In this document: positions 5,738 through 8,592 of the stretch, piece after piece
Position numbering within the stretch: the stretch's first letter is position 1
Layout: the number at the start of each line of letters is the position of its first letter
Assembly: GCA_029865445.1 (NCBI GenBank)
Contig: JAOUGY010000154.1
Coordinates: 1-8,592, forward strand
DNA from: Acidimicrobiia bacterium
Lineage (GTDB): Bacteria > Actinomycetota > Acidimicrobiia > Spongiisociales > ZC4RG35
Direction of reading: 5' to 3'
DNA: 8,592 bases
Position numbers and translations under genes: made by a program
Notes under the pieces: generated by a model
Database searches by the model: none
What the model was told of the DNA's origin: nothing
The model's input: the letters and a program-made list of their open reading frames with translations, nothing else

Positions 5738-6717
5738 GCGACGCCCTGCCAGACGTGACCGATCTCGGTCACGGGATCGGGGTGATTCCCCTCCCCCTCC
5801 CGTTCCGAAGTCCTTCGTTCGTGAACGCGTACGTGGTACAAGGCGACGACCGAACCGTTCTCATTGACTGCGGCGTCGACACAGACGCAGGACGAACGCG
5901 TCTCATCGAGGGATTGTCCATACTGGGCGGGGATCCGGTTCACATCGACACGCTCATCGTGTCGCACCTCCACCCCGACCACGTGGGGATGGCGCCGCGA
6001 CTCACATCCGAGTTCGGGTGGACCCTCCTGATGCACCGTCGAGCCGGCACCCTGTGGGAGCGGTACAACGACACCGCCGGACTCGAGACCCGAACCAGGC
6101 ACCTGGCGCAACGACATGGGGTTCCCAGCCCGATGATCGATCCCATCTCGAGCCTGGGCGGCCGACCCTCCTACATGCCGATGCTGCATGCGCCCGACGT
6201 CCTCGTCGGCGACGGCGACCACATCGAACTGGGCGGGGGCCGAACACTCGAGGTCCTCCACACCCCCGGCCACGAGCAGGCTCACATCTGCCTGCGGGAT
6301 TCGCTCACAGGCATCCTCTTCTCAGGCGATCACGTGCTTCCGCGGATCACTCCCGTGATCATGTTCGACGAGCAGGTCGACGATGTGTTGGGCGACTACC
6401 TGACGTCTCTGAACAGGCTGATCGCACTCGACATCGGGCTCACCTACCCGGCCCACGGTCACATCGTGGAACGCGGCACCGCCCGATGCGAGCAGATCGT
6501 GCTCCACCACGACCGGCGACTGTCGGGGATGCTCGACATCGTCAGGCTCGGTCCGCGCACGGCGTGGACCGTGATGGAAGAGGCATATCGACCCCACCTC
6601 ACACCCCTCGAGCAGCGTCTCGCCCTACGCGAAACGGTGTCGCATCTCGAGCATCTCCGATTCGACGCCCAGGTGGGCCGATTCGAGGAGAACGGTGTCC
6701 TCTGGTATCGAACCTGA
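5734..6717 (+). CDS. Metallo-beta-lactamase-fold hydrolase, LACTB2/glyoxalase II-like
   Basis: A 327-residue cytoplasmic hydrolase (no signal peptide) of the MBL superfamily with a complete dinuclear metal site: His78, His80, Asp82 and His83 in SHLHPDHVG, His180 in HTPGH, Asp199 in FSGDH and His241 in PAHGH. Members with this layout hydrolyse thioesters, esters or phosphodiesters; the substrate here cannot be read from sequence. The catalytic domain covers about 10-245. The last 70-80 residues (MLDIVRLGPRTAWTVMEEAY..., LRETVSHLEHL, ending FEENGVLWYRT) resemble the C-terminal winged-helix extension of LACTB2-like proteins. Translation begins at a GTG whose last bases form the dodecin stop (GTGA), so the two are probably cotranscribed and translationally coupled. 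The stop lies 8 bp from the stop of the convergent membrane-protein gene, with no terminator hairpin between them. Confidence 0.9.
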   Translation: MSDALPDVTDLGHGIGVIPLPLPFRSPSFVNAYVVQGDDRTVLIDCGVDTDAGRTRLIEGLSILGGDPVHIDTLIVSHLHPDHVGMAPRLTSEFGWTLLMHRRAGTLWERYNDTAGLETRTRHLAQRHGVPSPMIDPISSLGGRPSYMPMLHAPDVLVGDGDHIELGGGRTLEVLHTPGHEQAHICLRDSLTGILFSGDHVLPRITPVIMFDEQVDDVLGDYLTSLNRLIALDIGLTYPAHGHIVERGTARCEQIVLHHDRRLSGMLDIVRLGPRTAWTVMEEAYRPHLTPLEQRLALRETVSHLEHLRFDAQVGRFEENGVLWYRT

Positions 6718-6725
6718 CGGGAGCT

Positions 6726-7076
6726 CTACTCCTTGTCGGGGACGAGCATCCCCAACACGGCAGAGACGATGGAGATCACAACCGCTCCGATGAGAGCCGG
6801 CATGATCCCGTCGATCGTGAGTTGGTCCATGATCGCGGCGGTGATGCCGAGCATGGCCGCGTTGATCACGATCCCGAACAGACCGAGAGTGATGATGCGG
6901 ACGGGGAGTGAGAGCAACCGGACGATCGGCTTGATGAAAGCGTTGACCAGACCGAACACGAGAGCGACGAGCAGGATGCTCACCACACTCCCATCGGTGA
7001 AATCGATTCCGGGGACGAACTCGGCCACCACCCACAGGGCGATGGCGTTGATGACGAGTCTGATGATCCACTGCAT
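6726..7076 (-). CDS. Four-helix membrane protein, Phage_holin_4_2 / YvlD family
   Basis: An integral membrane protein of 116 residues with four hydrophobic segments (about 3-22, 30-49, 60-82 and 90-112) and a short charged C-terminus (PDKE). The central FGLVNAFIKPIVRLLSLPV followed by ITLGLFG and VINAAML is the family signature of the Phage_holin_4_2 (YvlD-like) group. Despite the name, such proteins are widespread chromosomal proteins in actinobacteria, and their function is not settled; there are no phage genes around it here. The length is typical. It is convergent with the MBL hydrolase and divergent from the Rieske/glutamate-synthase-like gene (81 bp gap). There is at most a weak AGGA ribosome site before the ATG. 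Confidence 0.9.
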   Translation of the reverse strand: MQWIIRLVINAIALWVVAEFVPGIDFTDGSVVSILLVALVFGLVNAFIKPIVRLLSLPVRIITLGLFGIVINAAMLGITAAIMDQLTIDGIMPALIGAVVISIVSAVLGMLVPDKE

Positions 7077-7082
7077 CGGCAG

Positions 7083-7088
7083 ATCCTA
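7083..7088 (-). promoter_or_regulatory. Candidate -10 box of the membrane-protein gene (leaderless geometry)
   Basis: On the minus strand TAGGAT ends 6 nt before the ATG at 7076, the spacing expected when transcription starts at the first base of the start codon. The same bases contain AGGA, which could instead act as a weak ribosome site, so the two readings compete. No matching -35 box is evident. Confidence 0.3.
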
Positions 7089-7157
7089 CGCCTGGGACCC
7101 GGCGCGGCGGTGCATTCCGTCCCCTCACAACCTGCGACGGCGTGCCAAGATCGTCGC

Positions 7158-8592
7158 ATGATTCGTATTGCCACTTGGTCCGAACTCGAAGACCGGACGC
7201 CGGCGGGGGCGCTCGTCGGGAATGTCGACCTCGTCGTCGTACGGACGGGCGACTCCGTGTCGGTGCTCTACGGGCGGTGTCTGCACAGGGGGGCACTCCT
7301 CGCCGACGGCAATGTGCGAGGCGAGGATCTCATCTGCGGTGTTCACGGATGGGACTACCGGGTCGAGACGGGCGTGTCGGCGTACAACAACTCCGAAGCG
7401 CTCCACAAGTTCACGGCGTGGATCGAGGACGACGGCGTGTGGGTCGATGCCGCCGAAGTCGCCGAGTTCGAGCGAGTCCATCCGCAGCCGTGGAATCGTT
7501 CGGCGTATCAGGGGGCATATCAGGACCCGCACGGCACACCGGAAGAACCCCACGTGGGACTGATCCGGGAACTTGCATCCAACGGGTTGTCGAAGATCGG
7601 CCATCACGGACCTCTGGCCGCCATGGGCGTTCCGCGTCAGGAACTGCCGTCGTGGGACGACATCCAGCTGCTCACTGCTCAACTGGCACGGCTCCCGCTG
7701 CTCGACGACGCCGACGTCGGGACCGATCTGGTGGTAGGCCCCAAGGCAGGCCGACCTCTCACCCTGGACATCCCGCTCATTGTCTCGGATATGAGCTTCG
7801 GCGCGCTCTCGTACGAGGCGAAGGTGGCGCTGTCGAAGGGAGCCGAGCATGCGGGAACGGGAATCTGCTCGGGCGAAGGTGGGATGCTGGCCGACGAGCA
7901 GGAGTCGAGCTCCAGATACTTCTACGAACTGGCGTCTGCCCGATTCGGGTTCTCCTGGGACAAGGTGGAACAAGTCCAGGCGTTCCACTTCAAAGGCGGT
8001 CAGGGCGCGAAGACGGGTACCGGCGGGCATCTGCCCGGTGAGAAAGTGAAGGGATTGATCGCCGAGACGCGAGGGCTGGAGGAGGGGACGCCCGCCATCT
8101 CGCCGGCCCGGTTCCCGGACTGGGAGTCGATCGACGACTACCGGGCTTTCGCCGCCGAAGTACGGGCACGAACCGGAGGGATTCCCATCGGATTCAAACT
8201 GTCGGCCCAGCACATCGAGGACGACTTGGACGCAGCCTTCGAGGTCGGGGTCGACTACGTGATCCTCGACGGCAGGGGCGGTGGAACCGGCGCCGCTCCC
8301 AAGCTGTTTCGGGACAACATCTCCGTACCCACCGTCCCAGCGCTGGCGCGGGCCCGGCGTCACTTCGATTCGTCAGGCAAGACCGGAGACGTCACCCTGT
8401 TCGTCACCGGCGGTCTGCGCCACCCGGCAGACTTCGTGAAGGCGATGGCGCTGGGCGCCGACGGGATCGCCATCTCGAATGCCGCGCTCCAGGCCATCGG
8501 GTGCCTGGGAATGCGTGCCTGCAACACGAACAACTGTCCGGTCGGAATCGCCACCCAGAAGGACCATCTCCGGGCCCGGCTGGTCATCGACG
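7158..8592 (+). CDS. Rieske [2Fe-2S] domain fused to FMN-binding glutamate-synthase-type domain (3' truncated by window)
   Basis: The frame is open for 478 codons and continues past the window edge. Residues about 1-100 form a Rieske-type domain with all four ligands: Cys41-x-His43 (CLHRGA) and Cys60-x2-His63 (CGVHGWDY). Residues about 160-478 match the FMN-binding alpha/beta-barrel of glutamate synthases (Glu_synthase, COG0069): PLIVSDMSFGALS, GTGICSGEGG, FKGGQGAKTGTGGHLPG, the glycine-rich DGRGGGTGAAP, VTGGLR, and Cys449-x5-Cys455-x4-Cys460 in CLGMRACNTNNCPVGIATQ, the [3Fe-4S] ligand pattern of that family. The glutaminase (class II amidotransferase) domain of classical GltB is absent, so it should not take ammonia from glutamine by itself. 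A likely electron path is Rieske to [3Fe-4S] to FMN; the true substrate is unknown and could be 2-oxoglutarate or another imino or keto acid. There is no Shine-Dalgarno sequence before the ATG; CAAGAT (7146-7151) ends 6 nt upstream. Shorter entries might call it simply glutamate synthase-related protein. Confidence 0.92.
   Translation, partial: MIRIATWSELEDRTPAGALVGNVDLVVVRTGDSVSVLYGRCLHRGALLADGNVRGEDLICGVHGWDYRVETGVSAYNNSEALHKFTAWIEDDGVWVDAAEVAEFERVHPQPWNRSAYQGAYQDPHGTPEEPHVGLIRELASNGLSKIGHHGPLAAMGVPRQELPSWDDIQLLTAQLARLPLLDDADVGTDLVVGPKAGRPLTLDIPLIVSDMSFGALSYEAKVALSKGAEHAGTGICSGEGGMLADEQESSSRYFYELASARFGFSWDKVEQVQAFHFKGGQGAKTGTGGHLPGEKVKGLIAETRGLEEGTPAISPARFPDWESIDDYRAFAAEVRARTGGIPIGFKLSAQHIEDDLDAAFEVGVDYVILDGRGGGTGAAPKLFRDNISVPTVPALARARRHFDSSGKTGDVTLFVTGGLRHPADFVKAMALGADGIAISNAALQAIGCLGMRACNTNNCPVGIATQKDHLRARLVID

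Noticed and set aside
5494..6285. 263-codon minus-strand frame across the dodecin-like gene and MBL hydrolase
   Set aside because: It spans two well-supported plus-strand genes and shows no domain of its own.
6726..7076. Prophage holin
   Set aside because: The family name contains holin, but there are no lysin, capsid, integrase or other phage genes nearby, and such proteins are common chromosomal membrane proteins.
7125..8363. 412-codon open frame on the minus strand opposite the Rieske/glutamate-synthase-like gene
   Set aside because: No family motifs, whereas the plus strand carries all cofactor-ligand motifs in one uninterrupted frame.

Overview
The window is GC-rich DNA with tightly packed genes. 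It most likely comes from a high-GC actinobacterium, and the class Acidimicrobiia is my best guess. The main support is the pair of C-terminal SLH-type repeats with a GITVGCNPP...CP signature in the protease. I associate that pattern with secreted proteins of this class, as I do long Thr-rich linkers followed by an LPFTG anchor. The placement is inference from protein style, not from a marker gene.

The left part (1-5364) holds two large exported proteins, both on the minus strand. One is a multi-domain cell-surface protein (2044-89) with a signal peptide, Cys-bearing repeat domains, an SdrD B-like domain, Thr-rich linkers and an LPFTG sorting signal. The other, upstream of it, is a subtilisin-family (S8) protease (5364-2323). 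It has a propeptide, a complete catalytic triad, a beta-sandwich domain, two Ig-like repeats and two SLH-like repeats. A 278-bp gap separates them and carries a candidate promoter and a 20-bp-spaced direct repeat, so they are probably transcribed separately. A perfect 17-bp hairpin lies downstream of the surface-protein gene at the left edge.

The middle part (5365-6717) is a divergently transcribed two-gene unit on the plus strand: a dodecin-like small protein and a metallo-beta-lactamase-fold hydrolase. The two reading frames overlap by 4 bp (GTGA), which suggests translational coupling.

The right part (6726-8592) starts with a four-helix membrane protein of the Phage_holin_4_2/YvlD type on the minus strand, whose stop lies 8 bp from the hydrolase stop. 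Divergent from it is a plus-strand gene that runs off the window. It encodes a Rieske [2Fe-2S] domain fused to an FMN/[3Fe-4S] glutamate-synthase-type domain, with no glutaminase domain. This fusion is the most interesting gene here. No RNA gene, CRISPR array, insertion sequence or other mobile element is visible, and no gene-free stretch exceeds 300 bp.
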